A DNA stretch of 64,000 bases, taken from the NCBI GenBank assembly GCA_022695795.1, contig MU404063.1, positions 186,001-250,000 on the forward strand, read 5' to 3'. The position numbers and the translations under genes are program-made. This document shows positions 35,192-45,625 of the stretch, in pieces (positions within the stretch are counted from its first letter, which is position 1; each line of letters opens with the position of its first letter). The stretch comes from Biscogniauxia marginata. Lineage: Eukaryota; Ascomycota; Sordariomycetes; Xylariales; Xylariaceae. The notes under the pieces were generated by a model. That model did no database searches. It had not been told where the DNA came from and saw only the letters and a program-made list of their open reading frames with translations.

Positions 35192-36915
35192 TTATAGCAC
35201 AAACATGCCAACACCCGAAACTAAGGCCGTGACGACGTAAGCGACGAAGAGGGCCTTGCCGTAGTTGAAGAAACCTGGTGCCATCATAGAGCTTGGGGCG
35301 GCACCCTCAGAGGAGCTGCTGGCGGCAGTGCCTTGTTGTCCGGTCGCGCTGGGAACGGTACCGGTGCCTTCAGCGCCGACAACAGAAAGCAGGCTTGCAC
35401 AATCACTTGTGGTGGATGGGCTTTGGGTCTTGGCAATACCATCAAAGTCACAGGCACTAGCCTTGTTACTGTCATCTTGGTCCAGGTAGTACTGGTTGGC
35501 AACCCAGGCAAGCTGAACCTTCGGAGAGCAGCCCGAGATAGCGCCATAAGTGCCCGTGGTGGCATTGTGCGCAATTCCAGCACAATAAGCACCGTCGTTC
35601 AGGCCGCAGAGGTAGCTGAACTGGTCTGCGTACTTGGTCTCGTCGTCAGAGTCAATCGTGCACTGCAAGCTAGACAACTCGCATGAACAAAGCTGAGGGT
35701 TGACTGCTTGAGGCAGGGGCGAAGCGACCGCAGCCCAAGAGGAGCCAGTTGTCGGGCAGGCGGGAGCGGAGTTGGAAGGAGTGTAGGCACTCGATGCGGT
35801 AATAGTTGGGCTCACTTTAGCGAGTTGCGAGCCGAGAGAGGTGAAGTCGGGGTAAGGCGACACACTGTTATCGTCAACCTCGACCAGTCCGTAGTTGTTC
35901 TCCGACATGAACCACTGGTAGACGATACCTCCCGAGAACACCTCCGTCATGTTGCCGTATAGCACCTCGACCTCGGTAAATGGTCGGTGGGTAGGGCCAC
36001 CGTCGATTCCCTCGATGCATCCATACTCGGCAAAGAACACGGGAACCGGGTAGTCACTGAAGAAGTCGACGCGCTCACCGTAGGACGACTCTTGATAGTT
36101 GCTGTCACCACACCACGAGTAGACGTTGTAGCCCCAGAAGTCGATGGCAGTCGCATTCCCCTCGTCGGTGGGCTCGCAGGCAAAGTAATGAGCGAGTTCG
36201 TCTCGGCTGGGAACATCAGCAGTGGCATAGCCGACACCTAGGGAGCTACGGTAGTTCATCTGCTTGATGTAGCCCTTGGTGTCTCGGACGGCAGCCTTGA
36301 CGAAAGCGGCAGCAGCAGTCTGGTTGTCGGCACTGACAACTTCATTACCAGCAAAGAAACCAATGACATTCTTGTACTTGCTCAGGGAGTCGACGACAGC
36401 GGTGTAACGAGTATAGAGGTCGGTGTTCCAGGTGGGATCGTTGCTGTCGATGGAGATGCTCGGCTCGCTAAGATCAGCGACGACGTAGATGTCGGCGGCC
36501 GCCAGCTGTTCCATACAATCATCGTGGCTTTGGGTTGGGTCGATGGCGTAGACACGAATGACGTTTGTGTAGATCTGCTTCATGAAGGGGATGTCTCGCG
36601 AGCACTTGGAAGCATCAACCAAGGGGTCGGTGTATTGTGTCTGGGTTGAGGTGCCATTAGGGTCGAAGTTCTCCTGATAAGCAACGCCCTTCAAGTAGCT
36701 GTAGTGATCGGTTAGCGGTCGGTCAGTTGAGAACGACACTCTCGGGAGCCCCGGGTTAGACGGGTAACGTACAACTGGGATCCATTGTTGGTATAGAAGA
36801 AGTGCTGGCCGTAAACCTCAATTTCTGGGATGTCGTCATAACTTGCAGCCAGTGCAGCGCCAGACAGAGTGGCAGCTCCGAGAGCGAGGCTCGAGATTGC
36901 TGAGGAGACCCTCAT
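35192..36915 (-). CDS. GH72 1,3-beta-glucanosyltransferase, GPI-anchored, with X8/CBM43 domain
   Basis: Cell-wall transglycosylase of the Gas/Gel family that elongates beta-1,3-glucan at the plasma membrane. Two exons, 36915..36773 and 36698..35192, give 549 aa. The 74-nt intron (GTACGT..ACAG) restores NNGSQFYLKGVAYQEN. Residues 1-23 are a signal peptide. Catalytic residues are E167 (FFAGNEVV, acid/base) and E272 (VFFAEYGC, nucleophile). IRVYAIDPTQSHDDCM and DFWGYNVYSWCG are typical. A Cys-rich X8 (CBM43-like) module occupies about 385-495 (LCSCELSSLQC, FSYLCGLNDGAYC, SGCSPK). A Ser/Gly/Ala-rich region and a hydrophobic tail (FVAYVVTALVSGVGMFVL) form the GPI signal. The X8 places it in the GAS1/GAS2-like GH72+ branch. 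The paralogue identity (gel number) is not assignable. Confidence 0.95.
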
Positions 36916-39323
36916 AGTGGTGGGTTTGATTGTATTGCGACGCAGTAACGAAAGAACTTGTAGGAAACGATTGGTGGAAATCAAATCGAGAGATTGTATT
37001 CTATAGCGAAAAGGTCTCGAATGATTATGTTCTAGGCACCGACAGATAACGAGAGGTAATCGGCGACACTTGTGTGGTTGAAAGAACGATTGTCGGGGTT
37101 GTGGTTGTTGTTGAAGTGGTGATGTGATTGTTGGATGATGTAGAAAGCGAAGCCAAGAAAAAGAAGAAAGCCCGTCAAGTAAAATGGCTAAGAAAAGAAA
37201 TCAAACGCCTGGCGAGTACGCAAGCGCATGCAAGAATCAATGCTACTTAGTCGTGTGCGTACCTGCTCCGCCTCAATCGTGTATGCACTACGTACCGCGT
37301 GCCCCGTTACAAGCTATAATTGTTACCATTTGCGAGGTACCGAGTACGACCAGCAGGTTTGAGTCAGACTTACAAGTTAGCGTGGCTATTTGGAATCCGT
37401 ATGTATATGTACTTCGTACTGGTTAGTGGAACGGTTAACCTTAGTACCACATACAGAAAGACCAGGCCATACGTGTATAAGAGCAAAGTACCAAAGTCAA
37501 AACAACTGGGTACTATCATGGATTTGTATATTTATTTAAAACCAGCAGAAGAAGAAGAGAAGTTAGAAAGTCGGCGAGTCGCTGCCATAACACTTGGCTT
37601 ACCTGTGTAGACAAGCACAGGCTGACTGACGATGGGACGACAGATGTACACCGGGATGATTCGATTCGATACAACGGATTTAGTACCAAACAGATGCGAT
37701 ACGAAACAGGAGCGTGGCTGCGCCGCACATCACGTCTCTTAGGGGTTAGACCCTGCTCGCCGACACGACCTTCCCAAACAGGTGCTGAAGCAGGCAGCCG
37801 ACCACTCATTGGCTGGGGGTCTTACAGAGGGAAGGCCTGGAGAGAATGCTATGCGCTTGCTTTGTCGCCGATGATGTGGCCTGGAGGGGCAGTGAGGGGC
37901 CTAGCGGGGCTAGCAGGAGGGCCCCAAGTGGGACTAAGGGGCCAAGAATGAGTGTCGGGCCTTGCCATCTTGGCATACGATTGGCTGACGGCCCTAGCGA
38001 GCACCCGAAACTACAGACTACCGTTTCCGTTGTAGCTCCACCCAAGTCGGGCTTAGTGGATTTCAGGTAGACTGAGCAATCACCCGTAGAAAAAAAAGCT
38101 TAACATTGCTTGGCTGCTTGGCTGTCAGGCTGTCCAGCACGAACACCTGTCGGCCGGCCATTCACAGTGGCTTATTATGCAGATCTCTACAGCTATGATG
38201 TATGTGGCCAGTCATCATTGACAACTCTGTATTACATACAACAATGAACAGGAACCAGAATCACCAAAAGAAGCCGAAAACAACCTAAGAAGGACATTGG
38301 CGATGCGCCGTTATTCTTACCTACCCAAGATTATCTAATAATAATACCTACACTTCATCAAAGACGGTGACATCGTCGTCCAGGAGAGCGGTCTGCTCCA
38401 AGTCTACAGTCCAATATACACAATGGCGCCTGTCGAGGAGGGTAGGGCATTGACGTGGAATACAGAAAATAAAATTGCTAATTAATCGCATGCTTGCCTC
38501 GTTCTGCTCCAATACCTACCTACCTAGTTGTATTCCGGAGAAATACGACGTAAGCAATAAACTATTTGGCCCGAGACCCACAGGACGCGTTCCCTTCATG
38601 CTCCACGCGGGCCAGACCAATTGAGGTCCCTATTTGCAGTGGAGGATCCGGGAAGCTCGCCCGAGTTGGGCGAGAGAGTCTCTCGAAGCGACTTGATCAA
38701 GGTGAAAGAAAAAGATAAAAGGACCAAAGAGGTGTTAATAACACCACAAGGTTATTGACTTCGACGAACCAGGCTGGAAATGATGATGGCGACGGCAGGT
38801 GACCCGATGCCAGAACAGGCATAGACGAGGATTCGTTCTAAACAGAAGACCATTGAAAGGTCGGGTTTTGCTCTAGACTCGGGGAAGCAATTTCGACGAA
38901 GGCGTGGACCAGATCTAGCTAAGGAGAACCCGGTAGGTGATCGGGAGTTTCTCACAACCTCTTACGAAACCCTCAATTTCGATACGAGCAAGGGATACGT
39001 AAAGAGATTGTTTACTTAATCTTAATGGGGTGTATATTATCTGACACTATACCTTTATAATTCGTTAGTCAACCTACTAGGCAAGTACTAGGTATAGACG
39101 ACTGGACATTAAAGTTTTGTAACTTCTTAGCCGGTGTTATTCGTCTCTCATCAACTAGAATAATGTTTCACGAGCTACCTTGTCCCAATATATTCCACTA
39201 AGAAGTATCATGTTTGCTACTATATTCGATTTTCTCTAAAGCAAAAATAAATACGTAAGTCGTTGCAAAAGAGACCAGAATGTAATCGGTCGATCCTCGT
39301 ACTAATAACTATAGCAATTAGTA
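36916..39323. other. intergenic, no supported gene
   Basis: The left end is the GH72 promoter and long leader (GTTGTTGTTG and GATG repeats near 37098-37140). A G/C-rich block at 37870-37960 (GGGGCC and GGGGCTAGC repeats) interrupts otherwise AT-rich DNA. ORFs are short and featureless. Confidence 0.4.
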
Positions 39324-39953
39324 TTGAGATGGTACGAAGAAATGAGGATGACTAACATACATTGGGTTAAGTTCAGCCTAGTATGTGAGCGAAGCCCGTG
39401 TATAAATAGCTATGCAGGAAGCCATATGTACGAACGTATAACGGACTCGCAGCCCCGTGCCTATTTCAACATAGTTCCAACGCCTCAAGTCCTCGTGTAC
39501 GATCCCGGCCTGGCCAGCTCTGCCAGCGTATCGTATATGTTTATGGGGTATATTCACCGCATGGTGGCCTTCAAACTTCGTCGAATGACATCTTGTGCGT
39601 CCTTACTGTTTAGAACGCCAGGTCGGGACCGCGAGTTCTACCTGAAGTCGTTTCCCCACTGGTTTCCAACAATTAGCAGTTGGTACCACAACCCCGACAC
39701 AGACGACTTGTATATCGCTCTTGATCTTGGGACAGGTAGTGGCCCTTGGTCGTCATCTATTGACGATTACTGTGACCTGACTGGTCGCCTGGTGAAGAGG
39801 GCTGCCGATCGCTGCAGTCAGAAATTGAAGGCTAGCCCATATCTCTCTTTGCCCGTATTCTTGAACCTAAACAATGTCGAATTTTACCCCTTTCTGCCCC
39901 TCCCAGTCTTTTGCAGGTCCTGCAGACTCTTGGAAATCTGCTATAGTCGGTAG
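39324..39953 (+). CDS. hypothetical ORF, uncertain
   Basis: An open frame of 209 codons starting at an ATG. The middle (IALDLGTGSGPWSSSIDDYC, then LVKRAADRCSQKLK) has reasonable amino-acid balance, while the ends do not. There is no recognised domain, signal peptide or membrane helix. It ends 190 nt before the 3' end of the ankyrin relic on the other strand. It may be a genuine small gene, a relic, or a chance ORF. Confidence 0.25.
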   Translation: MRWYEEMRMTNIHWVKFSLVCERSPCINSYAGSHMYERITDSQPRAYFNIVPTPQVLVYDPGLASSASVSYMFMGYIHRMVAFKLRRMTSCASLLFRTPGRDREFYLKSFPHWFPTISSWYHNPDTDDLYIALDLGTGSGPWSSSIDDYCDLTGRLVKRAADRCSQKLKASPYLSLPVFLNLNNVEFYPFLPLPVFCRSCRLLEICYSR

Positions 39954-40143
39954 ATCCCGAAGTCATGCCACTACTCGATCCACCGTATCGCATACTTGCC
40001 CTACATTAAGAGCTTCTAGAAGTGCCCTGGTTTACTCCAAAAGGCCTAGGGTAGCGAGCTTAGCTTCAGTACATGATTATGATATGTCTTAAGTTTAAGC
40101 CCTTCGTGCAACAGTCGAAAACAATCACATGGAAGGGCTAACA

Positions 40144-41360
40144 TCATGCGGCTCTGCTTCCCCTACTCAGAATGCTAAGCCGTCTCGGCGGGACTGACTC
40201 CAACTGTTTCATAACCTGGTCGCTCACGAGCCCAGCAGCTGCGAATGCTATCTTATCGTCCGCATCTTGGATCCATGGGTCGGCCTCGTGGCTTATCAAA
40301 AGTTGTATAATGACATCCCTTTTCGACTTGATGATGGCATCTTTCTTCGATCCCTTGGCGACATGTTTGCTCGACCTCGCTGTGGCGTCGATCACTATCA
40401 CAAGTAACGTGCGCCATCAAGGCCCCTGTAGATTGGGTTGGGCTCTGTTTGTTACCAAGAACTGGGCCATTTCCATGTTGACTTTCTCTCACACAGTGTA
40501 TAGTGCTGTTTTCCGCATATTATCGTAGTAATTGATGAGACCTGGACGACGCTTCAATGTCTACTCCACGTCAACCGACACCGACACCGCCCTCGCTGTA
40601 TTGGCAGCAATGTACGGGGGTCTTTCCCGAGAAATCTTTCACATCAACTCTGGCATTATAATTCAGGAGTAGCTCGATAATATAATTGTGACGCATGGGA
40701 GCCGCGAGGTTCAGAGGCATCCAGACTGTCCTATACTGCTCTACTCTGGATATCGGTAACAGCATATGATGCAGTATTTCTAGATTATGAGCCTGTATAG
40801 CTAGGGAAATGGGAGATAGGCCAGATACCGAGTAACATATGTCGAGCCGGAAGTTTGGATTTTAAACGTCCAGGCCCTGATCCTTTCACCACCAGAACAT
40901 GTTCACCAGATCGGTGCCGGTGCCAACGCTATTCAGCCGTGATGGATATAGTTCTTTTTCTATCCACTCTTGTAAATCCTACGCTTCATCTAGAATTTGT
41001 CTCAGTTTCAAGACATTAACGAGGAGCACTGCTGATTCCTTCATTTATTCCTTTATTAAGACGTATGACATGGGCCCAATCTTTTTGCTGCCCTCTAATG
41101 CCTGTCTGAGGAACTCGTCTGGTTGATTGAGGTAGCCCTCATCAGCTCCCAGGCTTGCCAGCTTGCGATGTAGTCTACAGCGGCGGTCCTTATCGTCGAC
41201 CTCATCCTCGTTTCGTGCAGCCTCCTCTTATAATAGGCCTTGAAGCACTTTTTCTAGCCTCGGAGTCTTCTTCCAGACTTTTGAAATTAAGTATAATTTC
41301 CGCGAGTCTCTCCCTCGTTTTTGTCACTTTCCAGTGTTTTCTACCAGCCGTGATAGTCAT
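40144..41360 (-). pseudogene. ankyrin-repeat protein relic
   Basis: The minus strand shows a continuous but broken coding signal. It opens with MTITAGRKHWKVTKTRERLA and LNFKSLEEDSEAR, then after a frame change reads RLHRKLASLGADEGYLNQPD, EFLRQALEGSKKIGPMSYVL. Ankyrin-like units follow: SPISLAIQAHNLEILHHMLL, NYIIELLLNYNARVDVKDFS with GKTPVHCC, MEMAQFLVTNRAQPNLQG, then RDVIIQLLISHEADPWIQDA with DDKIAFAAAG. At least seven in-frame stops (for example after LIKE, ILDEA, NMFWW, GLDV, GVGVG, HQLLR and NLQGP) and two frame changes break it. Most stops could derive from CAA or CGA by C-to-T change, as repeat-induced point mutation would produce. Such proteins often belong to fungal NLR-like or het families, but no nucleotide-binding domain is seen here. 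Confidence 0.75.
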
Positions 41361-42372
41361 GACTTAATGGATCCGGCGAGGCGCGGCAAGACTAGGGGAT
41401 TCGGAGAATTTTGGTATTATGACTACGCTCGAATGGTAGCCGCCGAGGTCGTCTTCTGAAAGCCTCATTGATTTCATCGCGTGCAAGTTTACGGTGCGCA
41501 TTTCGTCATATACCCTTAATGCACAAACACACACACATACTGTAGGCCAGTAAAATTCTCTGTATTTCTCGTTACTAAGTGTAGATGACGACGCAATGAT
41601 ATTGTAAGCTATGGCTAGACTAGTGCCCTTCGACGTAATACACTTCATCTGCTGTTCGGGAAACATGATTCTAATTACTGGATTTATCGACAAGCGTATC
41701 CCCATTTTCGCCCAGAAAGCTTTTTTTTTTGCTCCAATAATAATCTGTCACCCAGGCATTCTATCATCCGTCTAGTATCTATATAGTGCTACAAGTAGGT
41801 TTACTATAGATAGCTTATTAACGTTTCTAACAATTACTGCAACTGTGTCGTATTTGGCAAGAGTTTGCTACATTGTGAATCTAGTGTTGTTAGTAGACAG
41901 CATTCGTGTGTAAAGATTATTCCCAATATTATGCATCCTTACCCATTACTCGAGTTTTCTAGCTATATTCCTTGGAGCTTGAGGGCCATCCTTGGAGACT
42001 GAGCTGCCTCATAATCGGGAGAGTTAGTTAAGCAACTGTTTATTAATCAAACAAACTACGGGATACCGTGCTGTACTTCAAGTTCGGAACTCCGAGTACA
42101 ATTTTTATTATATTGAACTGCTAACACCTATTTACGTGCGCAACTGATTTATCATCAAGATAAGTAAGTGTCGCTCGAAAGCTCGTTCCATCACCACAGC
42201 TGGAGGCTTCCGTGAGACAGGTGCAATCTATTAATCTAGCTAATTATTACTGGTAAAAAGAAAATACAGAAAAATAAAACCAATTGTCTCGTTCAATCTG
42301 GGGAAAGGTTGAAAAAAAAAGATTTCATAGCTTTCTAGAGCCCAGTAGGTCCCGCAGCCACCATCGAAACCA
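41361..42372. other. intergenic, AT-rich
   Basis: AT-rich spacer between the ankyrin relic and the dehydrogenase/epimerase-like gene. It has a short CA-type microsatellite near 41522-41540 and a T run at 41721-41730. No gene is seen. Confidence 0.35.
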
Positions 42373-43306
42373 ATGTCTACCACATCGAAAATCTTCCTCA
42401 CAGGAGCTACTGGCTACATTGGCGGGACTGTACTTGACTACCTAGTCAAAAGCGAAGAGCCTAGCCTTTATGAAAGGCTTGGCTCGCCGCGTCAAGCCAG
42501 GTAACCCGATCCCATGGATGGTCCAACTCTCCGGGTCCTCAAATCTGGCTGATCATCCATTGACGCAGACTGCCCACCCTGATAGGGAGTGGGATGACAC
42601 CGATGCGACAGCCATCTACGAGTTTCTTAGGAGCGATGACGAGCATGAACCGTACCCCCAGAGGACCGCCGAAGTCGCCGTGCTCACGGCCGCCGAGGAA
42701 ACGGGCGTGCAGGCAGCTAGTGTAGATGCACCATGTGTTATCGGCACTGGCACGGGGCTTTTCAACAAGTCGGGATATATCATTCCAGCGCTCATGGGTT
42801 ATGTCGTCCACCACGGATACGGGTTCACGCTCAATGAAACAGCTAACTTCGGTTGGGTGCATGTGGAGGATCTTGCGGATCTATACGTTCTGCTGTTACG
42901 CGCCATCCTCGAGTGCGAAGACCGCGGCATAGGCTTTATCCCCTCTGGCAAGAGCGGCATCATTTCTGCCGCCGTCGAGCATGTTCTTGTGACCGAGATG
43001 GTGCAATCATGCTTAGACACTGCCTTCGACGCGGGCGTCCTGCCTCGCGAGGGCACGTCCAAGGGGAAGGAGATTCGTGGGGTTTCGCTCCAGGAGATCG
43101 CTGACGAGATCATGGGGGGTGTCGTTGACTTGACTGAGAGATGCTGGGCAAGCCACAAGGTAATTAATGGAACGGTGGCGAAGAAGCTACTAGGATGGAA
43201 CCCGACGAGGTTGGACGAGGCGTGGAGGAAAGACTGTTCGGACGTGCTCAACACGTTCAAGGGCGGGAGGAAGAGCTACGTTACAGAAATTCCCACATAC
43301 AAGTAG
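42373..43306 (+). pseudogene. NAD(P)-dependent epimerase/dehydratase-like protein with internal deletion
   Basis: The gene starts at 42373 with a Rossmann nucleotide-binding N-terminus (SKIFLTGATGYIGGTVLDYL; GxxGxxG). It then runs after about 32 codons into a different frame. The second frame, open from about 42458 to the stop at 43306, carries the C-terminal two thirds of an extended short-chain dehydrogenase/NmrA-like protein. Its motifs are GNPIPWMVQLSGSSNLAD, HPDREWDDTDATAIYEFLRS, NFGWVHVEDLADLYVLLL and AKKLLGWNP. The family segment between them (rest of the Rossmann fold, roughly 70-80 residues) is missing. The frames differ by one, and the gap contains no room for an intron. I read this as a deletion spanning about 42460-42470. 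A truncated protein starting at the ATG at 42470 (278 aa) could still be made but would lack the cofactor site. Confidence 0.7.
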
Positions 43307-44604
43307 GACTAGCTTTTCAGCCGATACAGCACGGCAACCGGAGACAAGATGGCTCGTAACGTATCATGCGTCTTTTTATACTAGAACCTTTAGTGGCTCC
43401 CGGGAGTTAAGATAAGGTAGCAACGTAGGTGGAAGAGGTGGAAATATATGTAACAGGTGATATTTCTAAGGCTACAGATGCTCGAGCTACAGGATACGTT
43501 TGAGCAAATACAATTTGACATACTTTGGCCCAGCTCATGGACGAGCAACTCGAGAACGACGCTATCGTGGCTTGGAAACTATGATGAGTTCCATATCGAT
43601 AGCTGCACGGTATTAGCAAGACTTTAGTGCTAATAATCTTACGGTCGTCTTTGGCATTATGTATGCATGATCGGACTCATCTTGAATCTCATTTTCCATC
43701 CTAGCACCACGTACTATGATAGCACAACTATCAAGTTTATTCTAAGAGCCTCTCTTGTTCCGTGTAATTTTCTCTTGGTCAGCCTCTTTTTCTGCCCGCA
43801 GAGCCCTCGTTGTTACATGAGACAGCGAAGCTCCAGCTTCAGTCCAGTAAAGGCATACAGCGTCTCTCTGAGGCTTCGAAAGATAGAGCTAAGTGGCAAT
43901 CTTCCCTAGGCATACGGGTTTAATAACCCTAAACTCGTGCATCGACTCAAATCACTTAGGGACTGCGTTTACAAATCTGTCGAACAAGAAGCGGCCGCTG
44001 AGGATCAGTGTGATCGCGTTTCCCCACGGATTCACCGCCCATATCAGGATCGATATCTCCCAGTATGCACACAGTTATTTACAGAAAGACGTCCGAGGAT
44101 TGTTCTCATAAGTAGCTCCCTAGTCCTCAACCTCGTCACCTTCGCGCTCGTATTCCTACCCGTTCGTCAAGGAATACCACAAGCGCGGCGCGGCGCGCCG
44201 CCCGAGGACCTCGACCTCATCTTCGCCATCGCGCAAGCGCGTCTTCGTCGAGCACCATGTCGCATCGCCCGCGCTACCTGTACCTACCGTGTAGTTCTTC
44301 CGCCGCTACGTCTCTCTCTGCCACTCCTCAGGACAGAAGAGAAAAGGGATGAGAAGGAGGCGGGGAAGGCGAAGAAAAGGGGGGGGGGGGGGGAGGAAAA
44401 GCCGTCGCTGCGTCTAGATCTTATCTCCGAGGCCCCGGGAGGAAGATGGTGACAGCAATAGCAAGAAAGTCGCACGCGTCCACTGGCGCAAGCCCGCGTT
44501 CAGGTCCGACAGGGCTGTCTTGCGTCCTGAACCCTCAGTGGCAGCGGCGGTCTAGTGGTGTGTTGGGGCAGGATTGCGTATGTATCCGAGGAGTCTATTG
44601 AATC
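43307..44604. other. intergenic with a GC-rich patch
   Basis: The left part is AT-rich with no gene. From about 44160 to 44470 the composition turns GC-rich, with runs such as GCGCGGCGCGGCGCGC near 44192-44207 and a G homopolymer of 15 at 44379-44393. An ORF at 43937-44452 crosses this but lacks any recognisable domain. Its neighbouring frames also look partly protein-like, so it may be a frameshifted gene remnant. Confidence 0.4.
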
Positions 44605-44864
44605 TACAGGTCAACCCCTGAAATAATGTTAGTTCCCGCTGTGGGGTGGGTTGTTACAAGAAATAAGCATGTGAATCTAATTTTCACCAGGATTTCTCAA
44701 AGTCCAAATACAAATTGTGAATAATGATTTTGCATAAAGCAACTCAAAATCGAGGTTTTAAGGGAAACATTCAATATCGAGACTTATATCGCCATACAGT
44801 GGAGAGGATCAGTGTAGTAACTCCGTGCTGAAGACGCTAATATTATTTCAGGGGTTAACCTGTA
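44605..44864. mobile_element. MITE, Tc1/mariner-like (TA target)
   Basis: A 256-bp element at 44607-44862 has 26-bp terminal inverted repeats matching at 24 positions. The left repeat begins CAGGTCAACCCC and the right ends GGGGTTAACCTG. Each end is flanked by TA (44605-44606 and 44863-44864), consistent with the TA duplication made by Tc1/mariner/pogo transposases. The interior is AT-rich without an ORF, so it is non-autonomous. It lies between the epimerase relic and the ABC transporter 3' end. Confidence 0.85.
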
Positions 44865-44865
44865 G

Positions 44866-45625
44866 TAGTCACGCTTTGGTGCTGTGGCTTCGCACATTTT
44901 GTTATCATATGTGACAACGGGATTTTTTCCTACCAGGTGAACGATAGATCAATGGTGGTAGATAGATAGGATAGGTAGGTGGTGGTACACAAAACGATCC
45001 AAGACGATTCCAAATAGGAGTCCTGTCTGGCCGAGTGACAAGGCCCCTGACATCCCCCCTCAAGCAAGGGGTTCAGAAATCACCGGTATTCCTGCCGGGT
45101 AATGGCGCAGACCCAATTGAATGACATCCAACTGAGTGGGCACCGGTATAAATGAGACGTAATGGTTTTAGTCTATCTGACCGTTCTTTGAAGTACGCAG
45201 GTCTGTCTGTATATTGTACTGTATCTACCCGGCTACTCCGTCCGTGGATTTGTTTTGCAAACCACCAACCACTAAGGCATGTCTATCACCGGCCCAATCC
45301 AAGAAAAATTGACAACCTCGCAAACCTAAATATTTCCGCTCTAAATAACAAGTCTATGGAAAACTGAATCGATGCCACTAAGCACAGAAAATTATTTTTT
45401 GGCTCGATCTAACATTAGATTTTGTTGTGGCTCAAATTTCTGTACAGTCCACATATCATGCACCAGGATTATAAACAACTAGTGCACTTCATCTCTTCGT
45501 TATCTTCTATCTCATCCCCCATTCCGTGTACGTAAATACATACATCGTAATAAGATCACCGTCGATTGAAGTTAAGGAATCGGCTCTAAATGTGACGTGA
45601 CATGTTAACGACTACTCTCAACAAG
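44866..45625. other. intergenic downstream of the ABC transporter
   Basis: Contains a TAGATAGATAGG / TAGGTAGGTGG tract near 44959-44982 and short ORFs without features. The transporter terminator lies at the right end. Confidence 0.35.
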
